From Chloroflexota bacterium (GTDB lineage Bacteria; Chloroflexota; Dormibacteria; Dormibacterales; Dormibacteraceae): a stretch of 33,822 nucleotides of DNA. Position 1 is the stretch's first letter. Each line of letters opens with the position of its first letter. Below the pieces are notes generated by a model. The model was given only the letters and a program-made list of their open reading frames with translations. It did not search any database and had not been told where the DNA came from. Positions 23,306 through 31,450 of this stretch are shown piece after piece. The stretch is from the NCBI GenBank assembly GCA_005880915.1, contig VBIW01000059.1, forward strand, positions 1 to 33,822, in the 5' to 3' direction. The position numbers and the translations under genes were made by a program.

Positions 23306-26300
23306 TTGCCACTCGACATCCATGAAGTACTAGGACCGATTCGTGTGCTCGCTGGACCGGGCACAGGCAAGACCCACGCTCTGGTCGACCTTTACGAGCA
23401 GGCCGTGCGCGAGGGCGTCGCCGGCCGCGACGAGATCCTCGTGCTCACGTTCTCGACCGGCGCTGCGGGCGAGATCGCGCGCCGGATCGACGAACGCCTG
23501 AAGGACGACTACGGCGAAGCGTGGATCTCGACGTTTCACAGCTTCTGCGCGCGCCTGCTGCGGGATCATGCGCCTGATCGTGAGCGTCTGCTCCTGAACG
23601 GATTCCAGGAGTGGGTGGTCATGCGCGATGTTCTGGCGGGCATCGACTCCGAATTGCTCGGGGCGTTGGCCGGCGTGCGAGGCTCGGACGCCTTCGCGCG
23701 CGACTTGCTCGCCTTCGTAGCGTTGATGAAGCAAAACCTCGTCCATCCTGCAGCCCTGCAGCTGGCGGTGGAGGCGAGCGCAGGCGAGCGCCTGCGCGTC
23801 CTCGCTTCTGTGTACCAGGCCTATCACCAGCGGATGCGGGAAGCCGGGCTCTTCGACTTTCGCGACCTCATCTCCGGATCGATCGAGCTGCTGCAGTCGA
23901 ATCCCGGGCTGCGCGACCGCATGCGCTCGAAGTTCAAGATCGTCCTGGTCGACGAGTTCCAGGACGTGGACCCGGCGCAGTTCGAGCTGCTGCAGCTCAT
24001 CGCCCCGCCGGAGCTCAATCCCAGGCTGGTCGTGGTCGGCGACCCGGACCAGTCGATCTATGGATTTCGCGGCACGGTCCCGCGCCTGCTGAGCCACGGT
24101 TTTGGCGCCGTCTACGGATCTGCGACGCGCCACCTCGAGGTGTGCCGCCGCTCCTCGCAGGAGGCGCTGGACGCCGGAGAGCGCCTCCTTACCGCGACCC
24201 AGCCGGGTCGCGCGCCTCGGGTACTGCTGGCCGATTCACCGCGGCGCGCGCCCGCGGTCGTGTTGGCGCGCGAGGCCGACCCGGTCGACGAGGCGTTCTT
24301 CTGCGCGCGCGAGATCAAGCGCCTGCACGCCGAGTGGCCCGAGCTGCGCCTGCGTGACTTTGCGATCGTGCTGCGCAGCACGTCGGCCCTGGGTGCACCG
24401 TTCGAAGAGGCGCTTCGCGCCCTGGGCCTCGCATATGAGGTTCGCGGCTGGGGCGCCACCGCGCGCAACGAGGTGGTGCGCTTCCTCGTCGGCTACCTCG
24501 AGTCACTCCGCAAGCCCGACGATCCGGACGCTTTCGAGAGCGCGCTCGCCTCGAGCCTCGGCGGGGTCGGTCCGCACACGGTGAGCCGGCTGCGGGCCTA
24601 CGCCGTGGAGCGGGGCCGCCCGCTGAAGAAGGTCGTCGACCGAGTCATGTACGCACTCGTCGCGCGCGATCCCAAGCGCTATCCCCTGCCGTGGGGAGAG
24701 GCCGCGCCGGAGGAAGCTCGACCCGAACCGGACTTCATGGGATTTCTCCGCGATGACGAGCTCGAGGCGCTGCACCGGGCGATGCTCGTGCGCCAGCGCC
24801 TGCTGGGCCTGGCCCGCAAGCTGCCGATCGCGGGTCTTGCCTACTCGGTACTCATCGAAGACGGCGCAATGCGACGGCTGCTCGATCTCGACCTGCCGTC
24901 GGTGCAGCGCGCGGAGGCGATCGCGGACCTGCGCGCCGCGATCGAAGGTCTCGAGTCGATCGAGCTTGTGCACGAGCGGCTGCATGGCTCGAAGCCGCTG
25001 CTCTCCGAAGTCAGCGGTTCGCTGGACAACCTGCTCGCCGCGGCAGCCGACGACACCGAAGCGGCGGACGGACACCGCGAAGCGGTCCAGGTCATGACGG
25101 TGCACCAGGCGAAGGGGCTGGAGTTCGAGGTCGTGTTCTGCTCCGGCTTCGCGCACGGGCTCTTTCCGCTCGAGGCTAGGCCGCATCCGGTGCTCGACGC
25201 GGAGGACCGCGCCTGGCTCGAGCGCTTCAAGGTCGGATTCATGCCGGCATGGCCGTCCGACCCCGACGGCCATCTCGCGGAAGAGGCACGTCTCGCGTTT
25301 GTCGCCATGACGCGGGCGAGACGGCGACTGTACCTGACCTACGCTGATGCCTACTTGCGGCAGGCGGGCCGCTCGGTCTTTCTCGACATGGCCGATCCTG
25401 AAGCCGAGGACCGCCAGCTGACTCGCGCCTCATCGCGTCTCGAACCTGACGACGTTCTCCTTGCGCGAGAAGCTGAGGTTATGCTCGCGTCACATCCGTC
25501 GGTCCTTGGCGAGAGTGTTCTTGCGCGCGCCATGGGCCTCGGCCTGGACCTGGAATTCCTCACCGACACGCAATCAGGCGAACCATTCGAGCCATACGGC
25601 CCGGGTCGCAACCCGGAATCGGTGGAGATCGGCCACTTCAGCCCCACGACGCTAAACACCTACCTCAAGTGTCCGCGTCTCTACTGGTACAACCATCACC
25701 CGGGTCTCGTTTATGAGCCGCGCTCGGTGGCGATGGAGCGCGGCGGTTTCCTGCACGAGGTGCTGCAGGACTTCCATGAGCACGAGGAGGAGTGGCGCCC
25801 GCACGAAGCCGAGCAGCAAAGGAGCTGGCTCGAAGACGCGCTCCAGAGGCACCTCGACGGATATCTATCGCGCATGGAGGGAGTGCTCGACCGCAAGCGC
25901 GAGGAGAAGCAGGTGCGATCGCTGCTCGGCAACTACATCCGCGCTGTCACCGGTATGCAGCTGATCCGCCGGCTCAGAACGGTCGCGATCGAGAAACGGT
26001 TCAAGCTGCAGCTGGACGGCTCCGAGGTCGTCGGCAAGATCGACCGCGTCAACGACGTCGGCGATGGAGAGGTCGAGGTCGTCGACTACAAGACCGGGTC
26101 CGGCAAGCCGATGCGATACGCCTACGAGATGTACTTCGGGCCGGAGCTGCACGACGTGCAGCTCCTGCTCTATTACATCGCCTGCAAGGAAGGACTCGAC
26201 GAGGAAGGCAATCCCCTCGGCTTCCAGCCTCGCTTCCTTTCGCTCTGGTACCCGAAGGACTGGGTGTGGGGAGGCATGCGGCAGGACATCTTCAGCGTCG

Positions 26301-26512
26301 GCCGGCCGGCCGGGCTGAAGGACTACCGCGAGAAGCCCCTGAGCGTGGACGACCTCGAGCGCGGCCGCGCGGTAGTGGTGACTGCCATCGAGCGGATCAA
26401 GGCAGGGCACTTCGAGCCTGCGCCGCGCGAGATCGCTGGAACATGCGTCACGCGGTTTGGCACATGCCCCCACGCGTCCGTGTGCCCCTACGGGGGAGCG
26501 CCGCCGGAGTGA
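23306..26512 (+). CDS. AdnA-like UvrD/Rep helicase with PD-(D/E)XK nuclease
   Basis: This 1068-residue protein is probably half of a heterodimeric motor-nuclease for resecting double-strand breaks. Superfamily 1 motifs occur in order: Walker A GPGTGKT (17-23), TFHSFCARLL, motif II VDEFQDVDP (about 213-222), GDPDQSIYGFRG, TVHQAKGLEFE (about 597-607) and VAMTRARRRLYL (about 664-675). The C-terminal nuclease has GKIDRVND and VVDYKTG (about 910-930) and the following Gln in HDVQLLLYY. Cys789, Cys1047, Cys1054 and Cys1060 form the pattern of an AddB/AdnAB-type Fe-S cluster. The protein begins only 16 residues before Walker A, so the usual Q motif is missing. The start is TTG at 23306 with GGGGAG six bases upstream; no better start is present. 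It is coupled by GTGA to the next helicase gene. Confidence 0.88.
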   Translation: MPLDIHEVLGPIRVLAGPGTGKTHALVDLYEQAVREGVAGRDEILVLTFSTGAAGEIARRIDERLKDDYGEAWISTFHSFCARLLRDHAPDRERLLLNGFQEWVVMRDVLAGIDSELLGALAGVRGSDAFARDLLAFVALMKQNLVHPAALQLAVEASAGERLRVLASVYQAYHQRMREAGLFDFRDLISGSIELLQSNPGLRDRMRSKFKIVLVDEFQDVDPAQFELLQLIAPPELNPRLVVVGDPDQSIYGFRGTVPRLLSHGFGAVYGSATRHLEVCRRSSQEALDAGERLLTATQPGRAPRVLLADSPRRAPAVVLAREADPVDEAFFCAREIKRLHAEWPELRLRDFAIVLRSTSALGAPFEEALRALGLAYEVRGWGATARNEVVRFLVGYLESLRKPDDPDAFESALASSLGGVGPHTVSRLRAYAVERGRPLKKVVDRVMYALVARDPKRYPLPWGEAAPEEARPEPDFMGFLRDDELEALHRAMLVRQRLLGLARKLPIAGLAYSVLIEDGAMRRLLDLDLPSVQRAEAIADLRAAIEGLESIELVHERLHGSKPLLSEVSGSLDNLLAAAADDTEAADGHREAVQVMTVHQAKGLEFEVVFCSGFAHGLFPLEARPHPVLDAEDRAWLERFKVGFMPAWPSDPDGHLAEEARLAFVAMTRARRRLYLTYADAYLRQAGRSVFLDMADPEAEDRQLTRASSRLEPDDVLLAREAEVMLASHPSVLGESVLARAMGLGLDLEFLTDTQSGEPFEPYGPGRNPESVEIGHFSPTTLNTYLKCPRLYWYNHHPGLVYEPRSVAMERGGFLHEVLQDFHEHEEEWRPHEAEQQRSWLEDALQRHLDGYLSRMEGVLDRKREEKQVRSLLGNYIRAVTGMQLIRRLRTVAIEKRFKLQLDGSEVVGKIDRVNDVGDGEVEVVDYKTGSGKPMRYAYEMYFGPELHDVQLLLYYIACKEGLDEEGNPLGFQPRFLSLWYPKDWVWGGMRQDIFSVGRPAGLKDYREKPLSVDDLERGRAVVVTAIERIKAGHFEPAPREIAGTCVTRFGTCPHASVCPYGGAPPE

Positions 26513-29500
26513 CCACCACCCGAGTCGGCGCACCCACCCTCAGCAGCGAGCAGGCCGCGGCCGCGCATGCGGGTCCGCAGGGCGCGTTCCTCATCGCCGC
26601 CGGACCGGGCACCGGCAAGACCTTCACCGCCACGGAGCGGTTTTGCTGGCTGGTCGAGCAAGGAGTCTCGCCCGACCAGATCCTCACTGTGACGTTCAGC
26701 GATCGGGCCGCCGAGGAGCTTCGCCAGCGGATCACGCACGAGCTCACGGCCCGGAGGCCGGACCTTGGTCCGCAGGTCCTCGATGGTGCCTGGATCGGGA
26801 CCTTCCACAGCGTTTGCGCGCGCCTTCTCGACGAGTTCGCTTACCTCATCGGCGCGCCGCGTGAGCTGCGAGTACTCGATGAGACAGGCCAGCGGTTGTT
26901 CGAGCAGGAGCTGATGGCGCGTCTGCGCAGCGGCGCAGCGGCGCCGTTCGACCCCGACTCGTTCAGCGCGCTTGCGGTCGACGACCTGGACGACCTCTTA
27001 CGCTCAGGGCTGCGGTTTCTGCTCAAGCTGAAGGGCCGCGGCATCAACCCGGAACGCTTCCACCAGCGAGCTGTTGATCTCCATGGGCAGCATTGGAGTG
27101 CGCGGGCCAGCCCCTCCGGCCCTTCGGGCCACCTTCCCAAGAATGGGGAGGCATCAGGCGGCCCGGACCCTGCTCGCGCGGAACTGGAAGCGATCGACGT
27201 TCTCTTCACCATCTACCGCGCTTACGAAGACGCTCTCCGCGCGCAATCGCTGCGCGACTTCGACGACCTGCTGCTGGGCGTGATCGATGCGATGGAGCGC
27301 GTCCCAGAATTCCGGCGCCGCTGCCGCCAGAGATTCCGCTACTTGATCGTCGACGAGTTCCAGGACACCAACCGCATCCAGCTCGACTTCATCCGTCTCG
27401 CGGCCGGCGAAAACTTCGGCAACGTGACCGTCGTGGGTGACGCAAAGCAGTCGATCTATGGATGGCGCGACGCCGAGATCGACAATATCCGCACGCGGTT
27501 TCCGGGGCTGCGCCTGCCCCTGACCCACAACCGCCGCTCCTATCAGGGCATCCTCGACTGCGCGACCGATTTCATCCGTCGCGACTCAGACTTCGCAGCC
27601 GAGCCGGAGCTGGTGGCGACGCGAGGGGCCGGTATGGGACTGCCCGTCAGCGTCCTGATGGCTCCCGATTCGCGGACCGAAGCTCGCTCGGTCGCGGAGA
27701 ACATCCGCCGGCTGCATGTCGGCGGCCGCGCCTTCCGCGACATAGCGGTGCTGTCGCATTCGGTGCGCATGCTGCCCCGAGAGTTCGAGGACGAGCTCCG
27801 GCGGCAGGGAATTCCATATGTCACGAGCGGCGGATCGGGCTTTTTCGACCGCCAGGAGATCAAGGATGTCCTCGGGCTTCTCCGGCTGACCGAGAACCCG
27901 ATGGACGACGGGGCGCTCGTGCGTATCCTCCAGGGCCCGATAGTCCGGCTCACGGACGCCGGCATGTACCGGCTCGCGACACGCCGCTTTGAGCGAAAAG
28001 GCATGCGACTACGCGACTGTTTCGACGAATCCAGGCGCGCGGGGTTTCCTGAGATGGAGCCGAAGGTCGCATCCGAGGCGGTGCGCCTCGTCGAGCTTGC
28101 CGACCGCATCGGCCGGCTGCGAGACACGCTCACTGTTGCCGACATCCTCAACCGCCTGCTCGAAGAGAGCGGCTACCTTCGCTGGGCCGAGCTGCGCGCC
28201 CAGCGCGACGGCAGCCCGCGCGCCCTCCTCAACCTGCGCAAGGTGTTCCAGCTCGCGGGGCGATTCGAGCGCGACATCGCGCTCGCGGGCATCGGCGACT
28301 TCGTCCGCCACCTCGACCAGGTCATCGACGCGGAGCTTCCTGTCGGCGAGGCGGCCGAAGAGGCAGCCGGTCCCGACGCCGTCTCGCTGCTGACGATCCA
28401 CGCGGCGAAAGGTCTCGAGTTCCCAGTCGTTTTCCTGGTCAACCTGCGGCCGCCGCGCCCGCGCGACACGGAGCGCCTCTTCTTCGACCCCGACAAATTC
28501 GGCTTCGTCATGAAGAACTGGCGGGGCGAGAAGCATCCTCGCTACGCCGAGACATCGCCTGGCCAGCCGGCGGTCGCGCTTGCCATCGGAGAGCGCCGGC
28601 GCATCGTTTATGTCGGACTGACGCGGGCGAAGGATGCGCTCTACGTGACGGCGACACGCGATGAGCCAACCGCCCACGAGGTGGGAGTCAACGGATTCGA
28701 TGAGCACGACCATTTCGCTGAGATCTTGGGCTGGGCGCTGGCGCACCCCGAATCGGCCGTGGTGGTCGAGGCGGAGCAGCTCGAGCTTCCCGTGCTACGC
28801 GCGACCAACGGCCTGGCCCACGACGACCCATCCGTGGTCGCGGCCGTGCTCGACCGCCTCGAGCGCATCCAGCCGCCGCCGGCGGCAGGCGGGCCGGAGT
28901 CTCAAGCTTCGATCGCGTTGAGCTTTTCCCAGCTGCATGACTTCGAGGTCTGCCCCGTGCGGTACCGCTTCAGCCAGGTCTGGGGCGTGCCGGCGCCGCC
29001 CGACGAGCTCCAGCCGCACCACGTGAGAGCGGCCGGCTCCACTGAATTGGGCGCGGCCGTGCACGAGGCGCTCGCGGCGTGGCACAACGCAGGTGGCGAT
29101 TTGCTCGCCATGTACCGCGGGCCGGAGGCCGGTCGAGAGATGCTTGGGCGTTACGTCGACCACCCACTGGCGCGCGCCCGAACGCTGGCCGCCGAGGCTG
29201 GTTTCAACATGGCGATCGGCGGCACGCGAGTGAAGGGACTGGTCGACCGGGTCTGCGAGGTGGACGGCAAAGTCGCCCTGATCGACTTCAAGACCAACGC
29301 CAGCCTCGACCACGCGCTCCTCGAGGCTTACACGCTCCAGCTGCGGATCTACGGGGTGGCCGCGCGACGCGGTTTGCTGCCGGGAAGCCGCGATCCAAGG
29401 TTGATCCTGTTCGACCTGCGGCGGGGCGAGACGATCGACGTCGTGCCTGACGACATGTCTGTCGAGCGTCGTGTGCTGGACGCGTCGGCCAGGATCGCCG

Positions 29501-29595
29501 CGGGCGACTTTCACCTCGGGCCGGAACACGCCCAAAGACCTTGCTCCCTGTGCGCTTACCGTCCCATCTGCACCGATGCGCGAAAAGTACTTTGA
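26509..29595 (+). CDS. AdnB-like UvrD/Rep helicase with PD-(D/E)XK nuclease
   Basis: This 1028-residue protein is the partner of the preceding helicase-nuclease. The Q motif (LSSEQAAA, 11-18) and Walker A GPGTGKT (32-38) are intact. Then come TFHSVCARLLDEF, motif II VDEFQDTN (about 280-287), GDAKQSIYGWRD, TIHAAKGLEFPV (about 627-638) and VGLTRAKDALYV (about 705-716). The nuclease has GLVDRVCE and LIDFKTN, followed by LQLRIYG. Cys815, Cys1012-x2-Cys1015-x5-Cys1021 form a second Fe-S-type cysteine set. Each subunit having both motor and nuclease is the mark of AdnAB rather than AddAB or RecBCD. GTG at 26509 overlaps the upstream stop as GTGA; the open frame upstream is a shadow. A low-complexity insert (about residues 190-224) interrupts the helicase and coincides with a palindromic DNA element. 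Confidence 0.88.
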   Translation: MTTTRVGAPTLSSEQAAAAHAGPQGAFLIAAGPGTGKTFTATERFCWLVEQGVSPDQILTVTFSDRAAEELRQRITHELTARRPDLGPQVLDGAWIGTFHSVCARLLDEFAYLIGAPRELRVLDETGQRLFEQELMARLRSGAAAPFDPDSFSALAVDDLDDLLRSGLRFLLKLKGRGINPERFHQRAVDLHGQHWSARASPSGPSGHLPKNGEASGGPDPARAELEAIDVLFTIYRAYEDALRAQSLRDFDDLLLGVIDAMERVPEFRRRCRQRFRYLIVDEFQDTNRIQLDFIRLAAGENFGNVTVVGDAKQSIYGWRDAEIDNIRTRFPGLRLPLTHNRRSYQGILDCATDFIRRDSDFAAEPELVATRGAGMGLPVSVLMAPDSRTEARSVAENIRRLHVGGRAFRDIAVLSHSVRMLPREFEDELRRQGIPYVTSGGSGFFDRQEIKDVLGLLRLTENPMDDGALVRILQGPIVRLTDAGMYRLATRRFERKGMRLRDCFDESRRAGFPEMEPKVASEAVRLVELADRIGRLRDTLTVADILNRLLEESGYLRWAELRAQRDGSPRALLNLRKVFQLAGRFERDIALAGIGDFVRHLDQVIDAELPVGEAAEEAAGPDAVSLLTIHAAKGLEFPVVFLVNLRPPRPRDTERLFFDPDKFGFVMKNWRGEKHPRYAETSPGQPAVALAIGERRRIVYVGLTRAKDALYVTATRDEPTAHEVGVNGFDEHDHFAEILGWALAHPESAVVVEAEQLELPVLRATNGLAHDDPSVVAAVLDRLERIQPPPAAGGPESQASIALSFSQLHDFEVCPVRYRFSQVWGVPAPPDELQPHHVRAAGSTELGAAVHEALAAWHNAGGDLLAMYRGPEAGREMLGRYVDHPLARARTLAAEAGFNMAIGGTRVKGLVDRVCEVDGKVALIDFKTNASLDHALLEAYTLQLRIYGVAARRGLLPGSRDPRLILFDLRRGETIDVVPDDMSVERRVLDASARIAAGDFHLGPEHAQRPCSLCAYRPICTDARKVL
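27111..27151. repeat. Palindromic repeat-like insert inside the AdnB-like gene
   Basis: GGCCC (27118-27122) and GGGCC (27126-27130) enclose TTC. Then CCTTCCC (27132-27138) pairs with GGGGAGG (27145-27151) with one wobble. This double-hairpin, CCCTCCGG...CTTCGGGCC...GGGGAGG style resembles dispersed palindromic elements of high-GC genomes. It keeps the reading frame and encodes a Ser/Pro/Gly-rich stretch. Confidence 0.5.
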
Positions 29596-29875
29596 GCGCC
29601 GCCAGATCAAGGAGGCGATCGCCTTCGCCGAGGCGGGCGGCATCTCGGTGCATCGCAACTTTGACTCCTATCACGGGACGACCATCCGTGGATTCACGCG
29701 TGAAAAGCCCTTCCTGCACGTGATCGGCCTTCGTCCCGCGCTCGAGGAGTGGGGCCGGATGCACGGTCTTCGTCCCGAATGGATCCAGCCCGAAAAGCGC
29801 CGCAAGGTGGCGCACTACGACGTCTTCGGTCCGGCGGCTGAGGCCCTGATCGCAAGACTCAAACCAGACCCGTGA
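29576..29875 (+). CDS. Conserved-looking small protein of unknown function
   Basis: This 99-residue soluble protein overlaps the end of the AdnB-like gene by 20 bases, so it is probably co-transcribed with it. It is rich in charged and aromatic residues and histidines. Notable segments are SVHRNFDSYHGTTIRGF (about 24-40), GRMHGLRPEWIQP and KVAHYDVFGPAAEALIARL (near the C-terminus). The closing HYDV followed by an amphipathic helix is faintly like small DUF4031 proteins, but I cannot assign it. There are no membrane segments or signal peptide. The start is ATG at 29576; longer in-frame starts upstream (for example 29471) only shadow the helicase gene. A role linked to DNA repair is suggested by position only. 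Confidence 0.65.
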   Translation: MREKYFERRQIKEAIAFAEAGGISVHRNFDSYHGTTIRGFTREKPFLHVIGLRPALEEWGRMHGLRPEWIQPEKRRKVAHYDVFGPAAEALIARLKPDP

Positions 29876-29882
29876 GGCTCCC

Positions 29883-29912
29883 TTGACCGGGCTTGACGCA
29901 TCGCGTTATAAT
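29883..29912 (+). promoter_or_regulatory. Near-consensus sigma-70 promoter of the small basic protein
   Basis: TTGACC (29883-29888) and a perfect TATAAT (29907-29912) are separated by 18 bases. The start codon at 29944 has AAGGAGG (29930-29936) seven bases before it. This is the strongest promoter/ribosome-site pair in the window. Confidence 0.75.
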
Positions 29913-29919
29913 GCGTCAA
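29893..29919. promoter_or_regulatory. Inverted-repeat operator overlapping the -10 box
   Basis: TTGACGCAT (29893-29901) and ATGCGTCAA (29911-29919) are exact 9-bp inverted arms around CGCGTTATA. The repeat covers the spacer and the -10 box, the usual place for a repressor site. No regulator gene is adjacent. Confidence 0.6.
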
Positions 29920-29943
29920 GAACAACCAGAAGGAGGTTTGAAC

Positions 29944-30402
29944 ATGGCTAGCAACTTTTCCGACACCGCGACCGCAGTTGAAGAGTTCGCAGTCGGTGCC
30001 GCAAGAACAGCTGCCGAGGTCGCCGGCGACCCCGTTGGCAGAGCTCGCAAGCAAGTCAAGAGCTTCGAACGCAAGGGAGCTCCCACCGTGCGCAGGATCA
30101 ACCGGCGCCTGAATGCCCTCATGCCGGGCAAGGTCACCGTCTTCGGCATCGAGGTCAACGGCAAGCTGCCCGAGAAGATCGCGGTCAAGGGCCTCCACAT
30201 GGTGAAGCTGCAGGCTCGCCGCGGGGATGTGGTCGGCGACGTCGCCAAAAGAACGCTGCGGATCTTCAACGGGTCGTTCAAGACCATCGCCCGCACTGCC
30301 ACCAGGCTTGAGCAGGCAAGCGAGCTGACGTCGCGCCAGCCGGCAAGCAGACCGACAGCAATCCGGTCGCGCCGCCGTTCGGCCCGCCGCCGCGCCGCAT
30401 AA
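29944..30402 (+). CDS. Small basic protein of unknown function
   Basis: This 152-residue protein is not recognised. The first 40 residues are an Ala/Val-rich amphipathic stretch (AVEEFAVGAARTAAEVAGD). The middle contains MPGKVTVFGIEVNGKLPEK. The last 30 residues are very rich in arginine (RSRRRSARRRAA at the end), suggesting binding to nucleic acid or another polyanion. There is no signal peptide or clear membrane helix. ATG at 29944 is chosen for its strong AAGGAGG; an earlier ATG at 29893 lies upstream of the -10 box. It is a single-gene unit: near-consensus promoter with an operator-like inverted repeat before it and a strong terminator after it. A phasin- or nucleoid-protein-like role is possible but unproven. 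Confidence 0.75.
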   Translation: MASNFSDTATAVEEFAVGAARTAAEVAGDPVGRARKQVKSFERKGAPTVRRINRRLNALMPGKVTVFGIEVNGKLPEKIAVKGLHMVKLQARRGDVVGDVAKRTLRIFNGSFKTIARTATRLEQASELTSRQPASRPTAIRSRRRSARRRAA

Positions 30403-30415
30403 TCGCCCCAAAACC

Positions 30416-30440
30416 AAGGCGCCCTGCGGGGCGCCTTTTT
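30416..30440 (+). terminator. Rho-independent terminator
   Basis: GGCGCCC (30418-30424) and GGGCGCC (30429-30435) form a perfect 7-bp stem around TGCG, followed by TTTTT (30436-30440). AA precedes the stem and can extend it. It ends the small basic protein gene. Confidence 0.9.
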
Positions 30441-30473
30441 CGTTTCAGCTAGCCTTCGCCCTCGGATAGTCCG

Positions 30474-31427
30474 ATGGTCCTCTGCACCGGTTCGATCGCG
30501 TACGACTACATCCTCACCTTCAAGGGGCGATTCAAGGACCACATCCTTCTCGACAAGACGCACATCCTGAACCTCAGCTTCCTGGTCGACGACCTCCAGA
30601 AGCGCAGGGGCGGGGTCGCCGGGAACTACGCCTACAACCTCGCCCTTCTCGGTTACCCGTCGGCTGTGCTCGCGACAGCGGGCTCCGACGCCGCGGAGTA
30701 TCGCGACTGGCTGACTGCTCACGGCATCGACTGCCGAGGGCTGCGCCTGCTCGATGGCGAGCTCAGCGCGACAGGCTTCACGACCACGGACATGGACGAC
30801 AACCAGCTGACCGGCTACTACGGCGGGGCAATGTGGAGGGCAGGCATGCTCGGGCTCGACGACGGCCCGCCCGACGTCGACGCCGTCATCGTCGGCCCGA
30901 ACGATCCCGCGGCCATGAAGCGACTTGTCAAGGAGTGTCGCGAGCGGAACGTGCCATTCGTCTTCGACCCCGCTCATCAGCTTCCGATGATGGACGGCGC
31001 TGACGTGACCGACGGGATCGGCGGCGCGTGGATCGTGATCGGCAACGACTACGAGCTAGAGCTGATTCAGCAGCGCACCGAACGCGACATGGACGGGCTC
31101 CTCGAGCTCGCGGAAGTGGTGGTGACTACGCTTGGACGTCAGGGGTCGCGAATCAACACGCGCGACGGCGCTATCGACATTCCCCCGGCGCCGGCAGTCC
31201 GCGAGGTAGACCCGACCGGCGCGGGAGACGCGTATCGATCGGGACTCGTAGCCGGCCTGATGCGCGGGCTCGATCACGCAACGGCGGGGCGGGTGGCCTC
31301 GCTCGCCGCCACCTACGCGGTCGAGCAGATCGGCACGATCGAGCACCACTACACGCGCGAAGAGTTCAGCGCGCGCTGCCGCGATTGCTTCGGGCTCGAC
31401 CTGGACGACAGGTTCTGGGCAGGCTAG
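30474..31427 (+). CDS. PfkB-family carbohydrate/nucleoside kinase
   Basis: This 317-residue kinase of the ribokinase/PfkB family phosphorylates a sugar or nucleoside with ATP in the cytoplasm. The N-terminal GSIAYDYIL (6-14) and the GGVAGNYAYNLALLG segment (about 46-60) are the substrate-binding signature. DPTGAGDAYRSG (246-257) is PfkB signature 2, with Asp252 as the catalytic base and the anion hole before it. The overall pattern is close to bacterial adenosine-kinase-like members, but the substrate cannot be fixed. ATG at 30474 has only a weak upstream purine stretch. It follows a terminator and precedes an ABC exporter by 23 bases. Confidence 0.88.
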   Translation: MVLCTGSIAYDYILTFKGRFKDHILLDKTHILNLSFLVDDLQKRRGGVAGNYAYNLALLGYPSAVLATAGSDAAEYRDWLTAHGIDCRGLRLLDGELSATGFTTTDMDDNQLTGYYGGAMWRAGMLGLDDGPPDVDAVIVGPNDPAAMKRLVKECRERNVPFVFDPAHQLPMMDGADVTDGIGGAWIVIGNDYELELIQQRTERDMDGLLELAEVVVTTLGRQGSRINTRDGAIDIPPAPAVREVDPTGAGDAYRSGLVAGLMRGLDHATAGRVASLAATYAVEQIGTIEHHYTREEFSARCRDCFGLDLDDRFWAG

Positions 31428-31450
31428 CGCTGGGCTAGCATCGTGGCAAC

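Noticed and set aside
25792..26508. Upstream extension of the AdnB-like open frame by 239 codons
   Set aside because: This part is Arg/Ala-rich and overlaps the nuclease domain of the AdnA-like gene. The Q motif and Walker A begin just after the GTGA start at 26509.
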